Shown here piece by piece: positions 11,264 through 21,048 of a DNA stretch of 64,000 nucleotides. The translations under genes and the position numbers were made by a program. The stretch lies in NCBI RefSeq assembly GCF_914767665.1, contig NC_059504.1, forward strand, positions 46,035,720-46,099,719, read 5' to 3'. Each line of letters starts with the position of its first letter. Position 1 is the first letter of the stretch. The stretch is from Harmonia axyridis (taxonomy: Eukaryota; Arthropoda; Insecta; Coleoptera; Coccinellidae). The notes under the pieces are model-generated. The model saw only the letters and a list, made by a program, of their open reading frames with translations, did not search any database and was not told the DNA's origin.

Positions 11264-11269
11264 AATAAA
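11264..11269 (+). promoter_or_regulatory. AATAAA polyadenylation signal downstream of the zinc-finger frame
   Basis: A consensus AATAAA lies in the unique core, 143 bp after the stop of the zinc-finger frame and on the same strand. In AT-rich DNA it could occur by chance. Confidence 0.35.
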
Positions 11270-11339
11270 TATATTTTTCATATGCCTTCTTGAGCTCAGT
11301 CCTCTCGACTAAAAACGATCTAGTTTTTCCGTAAATCAA

Positions 11340-13985
11340 TGTGCTTTGGATACGTTATTCTGTAGCTATTTAAAAGTAATAATACTGAATATGAACTTGG
11401 CTAAACATTTTTGACAGATTCATTTTTGAAAATTTCGAAAAATTTACAAGTGTGAACTACCCCTTAGACGGCCTGCAAATCAAAATCCTTTGGATATGTT
11501 ATTCTGTAGCTATTTAAGAGTAATAATACTGAATATGAACTTGGCTAAACATTTTTGACAGATTCATTTTTGATAATTTTGAAAAATTCACAAGTGTGAA
11601 CTACCCCTTAGACGGCCTGCAAATCAAAATCCTTCGGATATGTTTTTCTTTAGCTATTCAAAAGTAGGAATACCAAATATGAACTTGGCTAAACATTTTT
11701 AACAGAGTCATTTTTGAAAATTTCCAAAAATTCACAAGTGTAAACTACCCCTTAGACGGCCTGCAAATCAAAATCCTTCGGATATGTTATTCTTTAGCTA
11801 TTCAAAAGTAGGAATACCTAATATGAACTTGGCTAAACATTTTTAACAGGGTCATTTTTGAAAATTTCCAAAAATTCACAAGTGTAAACTACCCCTTAGA
11901 CGGCCTGCAAATCAATGTGCTTCGGATATGTTATTCTGTAGCTATTTACGAGTGAGAATACCAAATATGAACTTGGCTAAACATTTTTAACAGGGTCATT
12001 TTTGAAAATTTCCAAAAATTCACAAGTGTAAACTACCCCTTAGACGGCCTGGAAATCAAAATCCTTCGGATATGTTATTCTGTAGCTATTTACGAGTGAG
12101 AATACCAAATATGAACTTGGCTAAACATTTTTAACAGGGTCATTTTTGAAAATTTCCAAAAATTCACAAGTGTAAACTACCCCTTAGACGGCCTGGAAAT
12201 CAAAATCCTTCGGATATGTTATTCTTTAGCTATTCAAAAGTAGGAATACCTAATATGAACTTGGCTAAACATTTTTAACAGGGTCATTTTTGAAAATTTC
12301 CAAAAATTCACAAGTGTAAACTACCCCTTAGACGGCCTGCAAATCAATTTGCTTCGGATATGTTATTCTGTAGCTATTTAAGAGTACTAATACTAAATAT
12401 TAACTTGGCTAAACATTTTTGACAGGGTCATTCTTCAAAATTTTGAAAAATTCACAAGTGTAAACTACCCCTTAGACGGCCTGCAAATCAAAATCCTTCG
12501 GATATGTTATTCTTTAGCTATTCAAGAGTAGGAATACCAAATATGAACTTGGCTAAACATTTTTAACAGGGTCATTTTTGAAAATTTCGAAAAATTCACA
12601 AGTGTAAACTACCCCTTAGACGGCCTGCAAATCAATGTGCTTTGGATATGTTATTCTGTAGCTATTTAAGAGTACTTATACTAAATATTAACTTGGCTAA
12701 ACATTTTTGACAGGGTCATTCTTGAAAATTTTGAAAAATTCACAAGTGTAAACTACCCCTTAGACGGCCTGCAAATCAAAATCCTTTGGATATGTTATTC
12801 TGTAGCTATTTAAGAGTAATAATACTGAATATGAACTTGGCTAAACATTTTTGACAGATTCATTTTTGAAAATTTTGAAAAATTCACAAGTGTGAACTAC
12901 CCCTTAGACGGCCTGCAAATCAAAATCCTTCGGATATGTTATTCTTTAGCTATTCAAAAGTAGGAATACCTAATATGAACTTGGCTAAACATTTTTAACA
13001 GGGTGGTTTTTGAAAATTTCCAAAAATTCACAAGTGTAAACTACCCCTTAGACGGCCTGGAAATCAAAATCCTTCGGATATGTTATTCTTTAGCTATTCA
13101 AAAGTAGGAATACCTAATATGAACTTGGCTAAACATTTTTAACAGGGTCATTTTTGAAAATTTCCAAAAATTCACAAGTGTAAACTACCCCTTAGACGGC
13201 CTGCAAATCAAAATCCTTCGGATATGTTATTCTTTAGCTATTCAAAAGTAGGAATACCAAATATGAACTTGGCTAAACATTTTTAACAGGGTCATTTTTG
13301 AACATTTCCAAAAATTCACAAGTGTAAACTACCCCTTAGACGGCCTGCAAATCAAAATCCTTCGGATATGTTATTCTTTAGCTATTCAAAAGTAGGAATA
13401 CCTAATATGAACTTGGCTAAACATTTTTAACAGGGTCATTTTAGAAAATTTCCAAAAATTCACAAGTGTAAACTACCCCTTAGACGGCCTGCAAATCAAA
13501 ATCCTTCGGATATGTTATTCTTTAGCTATTTAAAAGTAGGAATACCAAATATGAACTTGGCTAAACATTTTTAACAGGGTCATTTTTGAAAATTTCCAAA
13601 AATTCACAAGTGTAAACTACCCCTTAGACGGCCTGGAAATCAAAATCCTTCGGATATGTTATTCTTTAGCTATTCAAAAGTAGGAATACCTAATATGAAC
13701 TTGGCTAAACATTTTTAACAGGGTCATTTTTGAAAATTTCCAAAAATTCACAAGTGTAAACTACCCCTTAGACGGCCTGCAAATCAAAATCCTTCGGATA
13801 TGTTATTCTTTAGCTATTCAAAAGTAGGAATACCAAATATGAACTTGGCTAAACATTTTTAACAGGGTCATTTTTGAAAATTTCCAAAAATTCACAAGTG
13901 TAAACTACCCCTTAGACGGCCTGCAAATCAATGGGCTTCGGATATGTTATTCTGTTTCTATTGAAGAGTAAGTATTCTAAATATC
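11340..13985 (-). repeat. Right arm array, 18 inverted monomers of 144 bp
   Basis: The complementary landmark (GACGGCCTGC) first occurs at 11,467 and last at 13,915, a span of 17 exact 144-bp steps. Two variant groups, TTCAAAAGTAGGAATACC and TTTAAGAGTAATAATACT-like, are interleaved, which suggests block duplications within the arm. Confidence 0.95.
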
Positions 13986-14269
13986 AACTTGGCTAAACGT
14001 TTTTCAAGATTTCATTCGTGAAAATACTTGTATATAACCCGTCGTTTCATTGATCAGCATAATTCAAGTTCATCTATAATATTATTTTGTGCATTGAAAT
14101 GTCATAAAAACTTGACTGAAGTCGTTCAAGTAAACTCAAAAAGCAAATTCTTGCGTTGCACCCCAAAAACAGATCGATTCGTTAGTTTTAAATTCTACCG
14201 ACGCCACTGGTCGTTTGGCTGCTGGAATGAATTCGGCTGCTGAAAAGTGGCTGCCAAGTTCACGCCGGT

Positions 14270-14278
14270 CAGCATGTA
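14270..14278. repeat. Target-site duplication CAGCATGTA (right)
   Basis: An exact match to 9,582-9,590, immediately outside the right terminus of the Foldback-like element. Confidence 0.9.
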
Positions 14279-15485
14279 TCAGGTCATTCTCATTCACGCA
14301 GTCAACTCGAACAATGTTCACATCGAATACATCACCGACATCAATAGATTCCCCATCATTAGAAGGCTGATACACGCTCCTGAAGTAACCAGCAAATGAA
14401 TTCACAATGTCATTGGGTTCCACACATATACGGTCTTCATGGTCTCTCATTTCACCAGGAATACGAGAATGCCCCATCCGATTACGAACAAATGACCAAA
14501 ATTGAGCTGGCTCAGTGACAATTTTCTGCTCACACAACTGAGCATAGCTTTTATATGCGACAGAGATCTTGGATTTCAATTTTTTTCTCAAACTCTTATA
14601 TTCAATAAGATCACAAATATTTTTATTCTTTCTATGCTTCCTAAATATCCGCTCCTTTCTAAATATAATATTGATGATTTCAGCATCATACCATGGGGGA
14701 AAGCGTCTTTTTCTCTTAATTTTATATGGTACAGTTTGCTTGAAAATTTCATTGAGTTTTGAATAGAAAACATCGCAGGCCTCATCCGGATCATCTCCAA
14801 CAGACAAAACATCGCTCCAGTCAGCATTCAAAATCATGTCATACATTGTCACAAAATTGGCTTTCCTAAAGTTAAATTCTAAAGGGGAATTATTATTACC
14901 AAGTCCGAAATTTCGATCACGCCTGAGCTCAGTTTTGACATTGAAATGCACAGGTGGGTGATAAGGATCCACGTTAGTGAGAGAAAAGGTATCATCAGCA
15001 ATAATACAGTGTGCACTAGAGAATACAAGATCTAGTAATCTATCATTACAATTCAAAATGTTGTTTACTTGTTTCACATCTAACATTTGCGAGAACATCT
15101 TTAAAGCCCTACTTCTACAATCATCAAGAGAATCCTCCACATATAATGGGGCATTATAGTCACCAACAATGAGCAATTGCTTGTCCAATAGAATATTCTG
15201 AGAAGACAACATATCAAGAAACATTTCATACTCACTAGCATCAGTACTTGGCGGGATATAAACTACAATTACAAATAAACTAGTTTTCTTCAACTTAACC
15301 CTACAACATACAATGTCAACCGAAGGAATAACACTTCGTAGATTTGGAAGATCAACCCGAACTGCACTGAGTCTACTATGAACTGCCACAAGCACACCTC
15401 CGCCCTTAGTAGTGCAAGTTGCCGCCAAATCCCGGTCGCAACGAAATACATCATAGCAATCAGGAAATAACTCCGTATTCAACAC
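14270..15485 (-). CDS. LINE ORF2, endonuclease half
   Basis: This encodes the APE-like endonuclease that nicks the target, then a linker leading into the RT. SETWLQN lies just upstream of the first Met. Then come GGGVLVAV, the catalytic IVGDYNAP, LLDLVFSS and DPYHPP (corresponding to the usual SDHxP). The linker has KRRFPPWYD and IVTEPAQFWSFVRNR. The open frame continues 44 codons past 14,270 into the Foldback terminus, which is foreign sequence. Joined to 8,083-9,581 after removing the insertion and one 9-bp copy, 1,216 + 1,499 nt give 905 codons in one frame. Confidence 0.85.
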
Positions 15486-15517
15486 ACCATTTTGCAGCCA
15501 TGTTTCACTTATACTTA

Positions 15518-15531
15518 TTATATATATAATA
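15518..15531. repeat. TA microsatellite causing a frameshift in ORF2
   Basis: A TA run lies between the FDI codons and the ISETWL codons of the endonuclease. The two sides are in different frames, and reading through gives TAA stops. Slippage in the run is the simplest cause. Confidence 0.7.
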
Positions 15532-15660
15532 TGTCGAAATCACTGCTTTCAACCGCATTGAAAAACTCCCGTGTCTTAGAATTAAGACCGCGCACATTTT
15601 GATAATAGCAATGATATTCGCCCACACTGTAATCGGGATCAACTAGTTTAAAGCATTGAC
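15531..15660 (-). pseudogene. LINE ORF2 endonuclease N-terminus, frame-shifted from the rest
   Basis: The minus strand reads YHCYYQNVRGLNSKTREFF, the typical first strand of LINE endonucleases (QNVRGL), then AVESSDFDI up to the TA run. It overlaps the end of ORF1. No ATG suits as a start, so ORF2 may be translated by reinitiation, or the start may be lost. Confidence 0.7.
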
Positions 15661-16410
15661 CGTGGGAACACCCCTTACAAACTTCAGTTCAACGTTCTCT
15701 CCATCTGATTTTCGTCTATCTACTTCTGTTTTGATTTTCTTGAAATAGGCAGATTGTCTCGGCGTTTTATCAGCAGTTATACCTACATGAGAGTATCCCT
15801 CAACAGATTTGATCTGTTTGGATTTCTTAAGTACAGAAATGGCATCCTCTCAACAATTCAAGGTAACCCTCAAAGGCCTAGGTTTATCAGATAATGGATC
15901 GAATTTTCCCAAGCGCATTACCTTAGTGCGATCATCCATCAGGGAAACTTCTGGCATCACACCATGAAGTACATCACCCACAGCTCGTTGGTCCTGTTTA
16001 ATTCTTTCGATCTTGTTTACGTGGGCTTCTGGTTCTCTCAATCCATAAATTATCAAATTCTTCGCACGTCTCCGACGCTCCTCAATCTCCGATATCATCT
16101 CCTCAAAGTACTCATCATTAAGCTTTTGGGAGGAATGCTCAGATGAAATGGACTGAACAGTTGATTTTAGTCCTTTTATTTCTTTTTGTAATGAAACTAT
16201 TACAGATTTTAAAGAATTTATATCATTGCCGATGCTTTCACATCCCTTACAACTCCAGGATATTGACCCCTTGGAACTGATAACACGCACCTCCGAGCTC
16301 GATAATCCAACGCAAGTATTACCGAACATATTCTTGCACACACAACAGGTGAGAATGAGATGACCATCAAATGATTTATTACAACAATAACAGATCTTCT
16401 TATTAGTCAT
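15643..16410 (-). pseudogene. LINE ORF1 with PHD-type finger, one in-frame stop
   Basis: ORF1 proteins bind the element RNA. The Met at 16,410 (MTNKKICYCC) begins directly before a zinc finger: CYCC, CCVC, TCVG and WSCKGC, a PHD pattern in which the usual His is Gly. Next comes a region rich in heptad-like Leu/Ile/Val (NSLKSVIVSLQKEIKGLKS), probably a coiled coil. An RRM-like domain follows (KNLIIYGLREPE ... KVMRLGKF), then after a TGA at about 15,850 the C-terminal domain continues in frame (ITADKTPRQSAYF) to TAG at 15,643. The open frame extends upstream to 16,650 with a hydrophobic stretch, but the Met before the finger is the likelier start. Confidence 0.75.
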
Positions 16411-16756
16411 CTTCAGATTGCTTATCAGAATTTCAGAAATATGCTCGTTAGATAAGGAATCGCACACACAGATGTTAATTTTATTCACTGATTTGCTCAG
16501 CGAACTAATACGCCGATGTATTAATAATGTTGATAAACTCAAAAATATCACCTGAGCAGGTGAACAACCAAACTCCTCCTCGCTACTTCCTCCCAGAACA
16601 CACAGAAGTAAAATTCGAAAAATAAAAATCCAAAATGCCGGAATTATCAACCAAAAACCGAAGAGTAACAGAAATACGTGTTCACAGCTGTCGTGTTATA
16701 CAATATAATTGAAGAAAATCCTTGGCCATTTTGGCTAAGTTTGGAAAGATATTTCT

Positions 16757-17030
16757 ATGTTGGCTCTCCGAACTTTCCGCTACGGCTTTATCTGTCAATT
16801 CATCAAATTGCCTTAAAGAAATCAGGTCTGCCAACCAACATTTTTCAATGCAAAAATCACTAAATTATATTTATGGAAATATTTCATTAATTTCAATGAA
16901 AATGCAATGAATTAGAGAAAATAATGTATAATACTCGTACAGAAGGCTCATTCTACCACTCGTTCATGAATTTTGAAGAATTTGGAAGAATATCAATGCC
17001 TTCTGCACTTGTATTATAAATAACTATTCT
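16757..17030 (+). mobile_element. Hairpin-ended repeat (family X), copy 1, 5'-truncated
   Basis: This is the 3' part of a repeat also found at 21,049, 60,427 and 63,701, inserted in hAT copy 1. ATTTCT precedes it and ATTCT ends it; the uninterrupted hAT copy has a single ATCTCT there. It starts inside the family sequence at ATGTTGGC, whereas its 3' end is the family's common end. Part of the terminal hairpin is deleted. Confidence 0.75.
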
Positions 17031-17108
17031 GAAACTACCAATATATACCAATAGATTTCATAGATGTGAGAAAACTACTTAGAAAGTCACACTGGCGAAT
17101 GTTTCAGT

Positions 17109-17590
17109 CAAATGGGGTGCTAATACGTCACGGATAGATCTGCTCACACAAGTGGCACTTATGGCGGTGCTGCCACTACTGGTACCGACCGACTGCAACA
17201 GGGCAATTTGTCGGGTGCTCCTTGAGGCACGTTCGTCAGATCAAATGAAGCAGAATTAACCGGACGGATAATGGGATTGTTCCTCGTGATTGTACAGATC
17301 CCCGATTACGGTCCGTGTGTCTCTTCTGCGGTTCGGTCCGTTCCGATTCAATTAGGAGCGATATTGCGGTTACGCCCTCTTGCGGACGTTGCTGCTACCG
17401 CCTGATTGCCGAATAACTATTATCTATTGCGGCCGAATGAAATGGGTCATATTGCGGGTGTTTCATTAACGGAAGCCGGATGATGATTGTGTCCTTGTTG
17501 TTCTTTTTTTTTCCTCGGCGGTGGGTTCGGTTTCTCTGCGGTCTAGGAGGGGCGACTCCCGAAATTTGGGGAGAAGGAAGGCTTCTCTAG
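17109..17590. other. CpG-rich unique tract
   Basis: GC-rich DNA with many CG dinucleotides directly beyond the broken end of hAT copy 1. There is no long frame and no repeat elsewhere in the window. Confidence 0.35.
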
Positions 17591-17828
17591 ACAAGATATC
17601 AGGTTATTAAGTTTGAATCTACCCATTGAAATTAAGTATATACTTTAAATATTGAACTGTTTCAGCTATTGGTATTTGGTAGTTCGATATCAATAATTTG
17701 AAGATTACACTGAGTAACAACACGTTTATCTTCAAACTGAAGGTTCTACAAATGGTACAAAGTATTTATATGAATTCAGTTACAAAGAAGTGTTGAGAAA
17801 AACCAAAAGAGGACTGTATACTTCTATA

Positions 17829-18739
17829 GGCTGTTTTTTTTCGAGGTATATAACTTTAAGTTGGCGTTACTGTTCAAGATGGCGACCGATTTAACAGCTG
17901 TCAAGTGATTTATTCCCAGTTTGGTTTGGCAATTTATCATGAATAGACTCACGCCTGAACAACGCTCGCAAATAGTGCAATTTTATTTCGAAAATAATGG
18001 TTCTGTGCGGAATACGTATCGCGCACTACGTCCATTTTATTTTGTTTAACGATGAAGCGCACTTCTGGTTGAATGGCTACGTCAACAAACAAAACTGCCG
18101 CATTTGGAGTGAAGCTAATCCTCAAGTGTATATCGAAACACCGTTACATCCAGAAAAGCTGACTGTTTGGTGCGCTTTATGGGCTGATGGAATCATTGGT
18201 CCGTACATCTTCAAAAACGATGATGGCCAGAACGTTACAGTCAATGGTGATCGGTATAGAGCCATGATTACTAACTTTTTTTTTCCTGAATTGAACAACC
18301 ATGATGTCCAGGAGCTGTGTTTCCAACAAGACGGCGCAACATGTCACACATCTCGTGCCACAATCGATTTATTGAAAGACACGTTTGGTGACCGCCTAAT
18401 TTCATGTTTTGGAGCTGTGAATTGGCCTCCAAGATCTTGTGATTTAACACCGCTAGACTACTTTCTGTGGTGCTATGTAAAGTCATTGGTCTATGCGGAT
18501 AAGCCACAAACCCTTGACCATTCGGAAGACAACATTCACCCTGTTATTGCCGATATACGGCCACAAATGTTGGAAAAAGTCATCGAAAATTGGACGTCCA
18601 GATTGGACTACATCCGAGCCAGCCGTGGCGGTCATATGCCAGAAATCATATTTAGAATGTAATGCCACAAGATTATCTTGCGGATAAATAAAATTTATGT
18701 CAATCGAATAATCCATCGTCGTTTTATTGCAATTTAAAA
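17829..18739 (+). mobile_element. DD41D mariner, internally deleted, copy 2 (class A)
   Basis: It starts GGCTGTTTTTTTTCGAGG after TA. The right terminal repeat has decayed after the AATCCATCGTCG block. The internal deletion joins ALRPFY of the DNA-binding region to ILFNDEAHF across the word ATTTT (class A junction, shared with copies at 34.8 and 62.3 kb). The two sides are out of frame at the junction. Confidence 0.85.
17939..18662 (+). pseudogene. DD41D mariner transposase, class A deletion (copy 2)
   Basis: The true N-terminus (MNRLTPEQRSQIVQFYFENN) reads for about 34 codons, then hits TAA two codons after the junction. A second frame from an ATG at 17,997 reads through the junction into the catalytic domain and stays open for 221 codons, with all three Asps (FNDEAHF, QQDGATCHT, PLDYFLW). 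This is the best-preserved catalytic half in the window, but it lacks a DNA-binding domain. Confidence 0.85.
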
Positions 18740-18777
18740 TAAATTTGTGGTGCTTTCACAGACCTATATCAGGAAAC

Positions 18778-19142
18778 CCTAGAAGCTGCCACGAGCTGAG
18801 CTAGGACTGCTGACAGGACACTTTTGTTGCGAATATCTTTTGTACCGCATGGGCAAAACATCAGATGAAATTTGCAGGCTCTGTGCAACGGAGGTAGAAA
18901 CAGCTGAACACCTGGTTTGAAAATGTCCGGGTTTGACTGGCCTAAGAACCACTCATATGGAAAATTCAGTCCTGGATACTCACGATGGGACAATCAAGGC
19001 TCCTAATCAAAGTTTATTATTCGGAGCAAACGTACAGTTGGAGCTGAGAAGTTTCATAGCAAAAAATATACAACTGTCAAAAAACCTCATACGAGTAGCA
19101 AGTACAACACTTTTTCAGGGCTTCTTCAGGAGTTGGCGGTGA
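18778..19142 (+). pseudogene. LINE ORF2 C-terminus with CCHC-like motif
   Basis: The frame reads ELGLLTGHFCCEYLLYRMGK, then CRLCATEVETAEHLV and KCPGL: the end of an RNase H-like region and the C-x2-C ... H ... C motif found at the C-terminus of many insect LINE pol proteins. A TGA interrupts between HLV and KC. It abuts the decayed end of mariner copy 2 and has no clear 5' boundary. Confidence 0.65.
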
Positions 19143-20149
19143 TCCTAGCTGTGATAATTTTGTTTGTTGATGACCCAAATAATCGACTGGAACTTTAAAC
19201 CATTTTTTCAAGTTGGCAAGAAATTATTTTCTCATTCGACATATTCCACCTTTATGACTTAAATTGACTAGTATAATAATGTTTCCAAGATAAGTGAGTT
19301 ACGTCATTCGACCTTATGGTCAGATAAATCATTTTCTTTGAAAACTGCTACGCTAATATCAACTAATGAAGATAATTCTCTTCTGTATCTATTGTGAAGA
19401 GCTTTAATATAAATCGAGGCTATTTTTCCGATGATAGAAAGATTCTTTCATAATAGGTTATAATCCTGAGACAGCACATTGTTGCTCCAAGCCCTAGAGC
19501 TTAAATATTCCCCAAAGAAAACAATAATCCCTCAGTTCAAGATTCAACGAAATCCCCAACCAATTTCACAATATGAAATATATCTCGATAATTGGTCTCG
19601 ACTGCAGAAATACCCCTACAAGTCAACCTACAAGGGCCATTCGAAGCTGTTTACGAAAATCCCATATCAATGGACCTCATCGAACCGTACTTACCAGACC
19701 TTTTCATCTTTTGCCAGAGGAAAGTCCTCGTGTGTCTATTCGAAATGCGTGACCCGATTTCGCAGGATACAAAGGCTCGCGATCCGCTATATTTCTTTAT
19801 ATCCTTCCCCATCGACATACATATAAGCCTTTTGCTCGCGACTGAAAGCATGCTCTCATCTATTCAATTACCCAACGTCGTTATTCTACCCAGCCACTCC
19901 ATCTAGCAGAGTGCACATGCTGCCGGTTTTCAATCGAATTCGGAGATTTTCGGATGGAAGGTGGAATGGGTTTGTTGTGAAAGGAACGATAACCGTACCA
20001 GGAAAAATGACGGATATGGCATCGGTTCGTGAGGAATAGTAAAAGGACGTTACTCGGAAGGCGAAGCAAAAAATTTTATGATTTTGTTTCATAGTGGAGG
20101 ATAAGGTATTATCGATTAGTTAGTGATCTTTATTTATGTTTGTAATTGG
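19143..20149. other. No gene recognised
   Basis: Overlapping frames of 62-115 codons at 19,479-20,092 on both strands have no known motif. They coincide with slightly GC-richer DNA at 19,600-20,050. Confidence 0.4.
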
Positions 20150-20282
20150 AAGAATAGTATATTGTGCAACAAGTGGGGAAAGTCCAACTATTCTCACGAG
20201 TGTGGAAGTTTGTGGTACGAGCCTGAAAGGCGAGTGCATGCACGAGTGAAAAAAAGGATTTTCTCAAAACTACTTACTTACA
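20150..20282 (+). repeat. Hairpin element A, copy 1
   Basis: It is related to 60,313-60,426. It has AGTATATTGTGCAAC at the left, a central GAGCCTGAAAGGCGAG hairpin, and the complement-like CACACTATACT at the right. It lies directly beside repeat B, as in the 60 kb copy, but B is in the opposite relative orientation there. Confidence 0.5.
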
Positions 20283-20369
20283 CACTATACTTATCCTGCA
20301 ACTGCACAAATTTGAATAATTCAAGTAATGTACCTAATTCAATTCAAAATGGCCTTCGTTGACATTATA

Positions 20370-20943
20370 CACTGTGTCCGTAAAGTATGGAACAAATTCA
20401 TTTTTAGCAAAGCAAACCATTTTAAGAAATAATCCTGAAACACGTCGGTTTTTGATTCTAATTTACATTATTTTAAAATAATAATCTAATATAGAAGGTG
20501 AATTACTTTCGAGTAATGACGTCACCGTTATTTTTTTCAAATGGAATAACCCCATTTTGTCTCAATTTTCCGATTACTCCATCTGAGCTTATTCCAAAAA
20601 TGTATCACATGTTGATTCCAATTGGTACAAGGTGGACAAAAATATAATAATTTTGTATGTGCTCATAAAGTAATGCGTAACATTCTTTTTTTAGTTAAAT
20701 TAACAATATTATCAAAAATATTTATTGTCTAGCTGCAATTGGTTTGAATGTAACACCCTATAGTTCGTTATATTTTTGTTGTTACATTTTTGGTGAATGA
20801 CGTCACCGTCATTCACCCTGTATATTAGATTATTATTTTAAAATACGGTAAATTAAAATAAAAAATCGACGTGTTTCAGGATTATTTCTTAAAATGGTAT
20901 GTTTAGCTAAAATGAATTTGTTCCATTCTTTACGGACACAGTG
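20370..20943. mobile_element. MITE with about 170-bp terminal inverted repeats
   Basis: It is 574 bp long, starts CACTGTGTCCGTAAAGTATG and ends with its near-complement, with TA on each side (20,368-20,369 and 20,944-20,945). The arms carry AATGACGTCACCGT-like words at their inner ends. It is non-coding. The uninterrupted repeat B at 60.2 kb reads GACAGTATGTGC across the site, which confirms insertion at TA. Confidence 0.85.
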
Positions 20944-21048
20944 TATGTTCTTTTCATGCGTTTCCATAGAAACGACTTCTCAAAAGCCCAATTTCATTGG
21001 TCTACCGAGCGAGGTGTGGGCAAAGTGCCGTGTGGAATAATATTTCTC

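Larger units (their letters stand above)
9591..14269. mobile_element. Foldback-like (MULE-type) element with long inverted arms of 144-bp tandem repeats
   Basis: The 4,679 bp element begins ACCGGCGTGAACTTGGC and ends with its exact complement. The outer ~350 bp of each arm, and at least the next ~100 bp into the first monomer, are identical as inverted repeats as far as I compared them. Inside lie tandem 144-bp monomers: about 7 in the left arm and 18 inverted in the right arm. The core (10,861-11,340) is unique and keeps a short zinc-finger frame. It is flanked by 9-bp direct duplications. The architecture matches Drosophila FB elements, which are linked to MULE transposases. No DDE transposase domain remains, so it is non-autonomous. 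Identical arm ends imply recent insertion or gene conversion. Confidence 0.9.
7924..16703 (-). mobile_element. CR1/Jockey-type LINE with ORF1 and ORF2, split by a Foldback-like element
   Basis: A non-LTR retrotransposon on the minus strand, about 4.1 kb once the 4.7 kb inner insertion is removed. Order: ORF1 with a PHD-type finger, then ORF2 with apurinic-like endonuclease and reverse transcriptase, then a short 3' UTR ending in an AT-rich simple tail near 7,925-7,945. A PHD finger in ORF1 is known in the CR1 group, which favours CR1 over Jockey. TTGAA occurs at both borders (about 7,919 and 16,703) as a likely short target duplication. Coding damage is light: one stop in ORF1, one frameshift at a TA run, and the Foldback insertion. 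It is therefore fairly young. Confidence 0.8.
7431..17108 (-). mobile_element. hAT element copy 1, split by a LINE and a hairpin-ended repeat
   Basis: The outer end TAGGGATTTACGGATTGGC at 7,431 matches the end of a second copy at 51.75 kb. Subterminal DNA at 7,440-7,570 carries many copies of CAAGTCAAGCT-like words, typical of hAT transposase-binding regions. Only 7,431-7,923, 16,704-16,756 and 17,031-17,108 are hAT sequence; the rest is inserted LINE (7,924-16,703) and a repeat (16,757-17,030). The second copy at 50,968-51,757 acts as an uninterrupted comparison for both insertion sites. The far end is lost after 17,108. Confidence 0.75.

Noticed and set aside
9880..13985. Regularly spaced repeats, CRISPR-like at first sight
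   Set aside because: Monomers are contiguous 144-bp units with no unique spacers, in an insect transposon.
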